A stretch of 13,121 bases of DNA from JAGVWT01 sp964538405 (lineage in GTDB: Archaea; Nanobdellota; Nanobdellia; Pacearchaeales; GW2011-AR1), in assembly GCA_964538405.1 (NCBI GenBank), contig CAZIET010000013.1:1-13121 (forward strand), read 5' to 3'. The translations under genes and the position numbers were made by a program. Position 1 is the first letter of the stretch. Every line of letters begins with the position of its first letter. The notes below the pieces were generated by a model. The model had not been told where the DNA came from. It ran no database searches and saw only the letters and a list, made by a program, of their open reading frames with translations. Shown in pieces: positions 12,638 through 13,121 of the stretch.

Positions 12638-12988
12638 TTACAAATTTACAACGCCTTCCTTTGTCAAGGCAACAAATCTTATCCCAACGGGAAGATTGAT
12701 CAAGGCGGAAATGAGAGCCATGTGTTCTTTTCCGTCGCCAGAAGCAATTGTTAACGCAACTTCCATATCTTTTATTTTTCCTTTTAATTTTTTTGTAATT
12801 TCTTCTGTCAAGTCTTTTATTTTATTTCCCAAATCGACTCTAATCAAGTCAAATTTCTTTTCCGCAGAAAAACTTCTTGATGTTTCGCCACCAACGATAA
12901 TTATGTTTTCCCAGTCTCCGTGCTTTATCAATCCCGCAATCTGCCCCCAGGATTCCTTGTCGTTCGACAATAATGCAACCAGTTCCAT
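12638..12988 (-). CDS. Conserved-looking small alpha/beta protein, Rossmann/CARF-like
   Basis: A 116-residue soluble protein: VALLSND at strand one, DWENIIIVGGETS at strand two, FDLIRVDL at strand three, a Lys-rich helix, VALTIASGDGKEHMALISALINLP, and a last strand GIRFVALT. The alternation of strands and helices and the SGDGKEHMAL loop recall the CARF/Csa3-type Rossmann fold, in which a Gly-rich loop before a helix binds a ligand. No effector or DNA-binding domain is attached and there is no CRISPR array in the window. The assignment is tentative. It has a TATA-like box (13011-13019) about 27 bases before the ATG. Confidence 0.7.
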   Translation of the reverse strand: MELVALLSNDKESWGQIAGLIKHGDWENIIIVGGETSRSFSAEKKFDLIRVDLGNKIKDLTEEITKKLKGKIKDMEVALTIASGDGKEHMALISALINLPVGIRFVALTKEGVVNL

Positions 12989-13010
12989 AAATTTTATAAA
13001 AAAAGTTTGT

Positions 13011-13019
13011 TAATAAAGA
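13011..13019 (-). promoter_or_regulatory. TATA-like box of the CARF-like gene
   Basis: The minus strand reads TCTTTATTA, about 27 bases before the ATG at 12988. It lies roughly 30 bases from the oppositely directed promoter at 13039-13054. Confidence 0.55.
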
Positions 13020-13038
13020 TTATTGTGATTCTGTGATT

Positions 13039-13054
13039 CGAAATGTTTATAAAC
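13039..13054 (+). promoter_or_regulatory. BRE/TATA promoter facing out of the right edge
   Basis: CGAAA followed by GTTTATAAAC, the same form as the strongest promoters in the window. The TATA core is centred at 13049-13050, so transcription should begin near 13074. Confidence 0.7.
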
Positions 13055-13072
13055 AATTTTTTTCTAAGGTTT

Positions 13073-13121
13073 TTGCCGATTAACTACATCGCAAACAGAA
13101 ATGTTCTATGCTGTGAGCGCA
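13073..13121 (+). CDS. Possible 5' end of an outgoing gene (partial)
   Basis: Two starts are possible. A TTG at 13073 lies exactly at the predicted transcription start and opens a frame reading LPINYIANRNVLCCER to the edge. An ATG at 13101 opens another frame (MFYAVSA) but would need a 26-base leader without a visible Shine-Dalgarno. Too little sequence is present to choose or to identify the protein. Confidence 0.35.
   Translation, partial: MPINYIANRNVLCCER

Noticed and set aside
1..13121. CRISPR array, insertion sequence or inverted-repeat-bounded element
   Set aside because: Reading both strands, I saw no regularly spaced repeats, no transposase and no convincing terminal inverted repeats around the inserted genes.

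Overview
The window looks like part of an AT-rich archaeal genome, most likely a DPANN lineage of the Woesearchaeota/Pacearchaeota kind. The lineage is inferred from gene content and was not tested by a tree. Archaeal markers include Spt5, SecE, RpoP, prefoldin beta, eL43 (L37Ae), eL40, aIF5A with its hypusine site, an archaeal-length uL11 core, and a SepF/FtsZ pair. Promoters are archaeal: TATA boxes of the TTTATAAA type sit about 25 bases before the start codon of many genes, so many mRNAs should be leaderless. Genes inside operons more often show Shine-Dalgarno sequences.

Layout. Bases 1-105 (+) hold the tail of an unknown gene. Bases 94-2722 (-) form a cell-surface cluster: a putative S-layer or surface glycoprotein with a C-terminal membrane anchor, then a small lipoprotein, then an archaeosortase-like membrane protein that overlaps it. 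Bases 2830-3216 (+) encode a small four-helix membrane protein. Bases 3253-8930 (-) form a long information-processing and division block. In transcription order it runs ftsZ, a 100-N gap, secE, an unrelated 389-residue gene, spt5, a 90-residue unknown, uL11, tRNA-Pro(UGG), eL43, rpoP, a 128-residue unknown, prefoldin beta (with a 10-N gap) and sepF. Bases 9025-9753 (+) encode a DUF218/YdcF-like protein, which converges on an FKBP-type prolyl isomerase (-). Divergent from that isomerase are aIF5A, eL40 and a site-2-type membrane protease (+), followed by a 20-residue polybasic mini-gene. A Rossmann/CARF-like small protein (-) and a promoter facing out of the window close the right end.

How the genes fit together. 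FtsZ and SepF are the division ring and its membrane anchor. SecE belongs to the Sec translocon, Spt5 and RpoP to transcription, and uL11, eL43, eL40, aIF5A and tRNA-Pro to translation. Prefoldin and FKBP are folding factors. The surface cluster plausibly contains a sorting enzyme together with a substrate.

The most unusual features are the embedded genes of foreign character. These are the 389-residue gene between secE and spt5, the DUF218-like gene beside ftsZ, the 128-residue gene between rpoP and prefoldin, and the phage/bacterial-looking lipoprotein. The first two are arginine-rich, in contrast to the lysine-rich neighbours. I found no insertion sequence, CRISPR array or rRNA. Two runs of N mark assembly gaps that truncate ftsZ and interrupt prefoldin beta. 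No gene-free stretch exceeds 300 bases.
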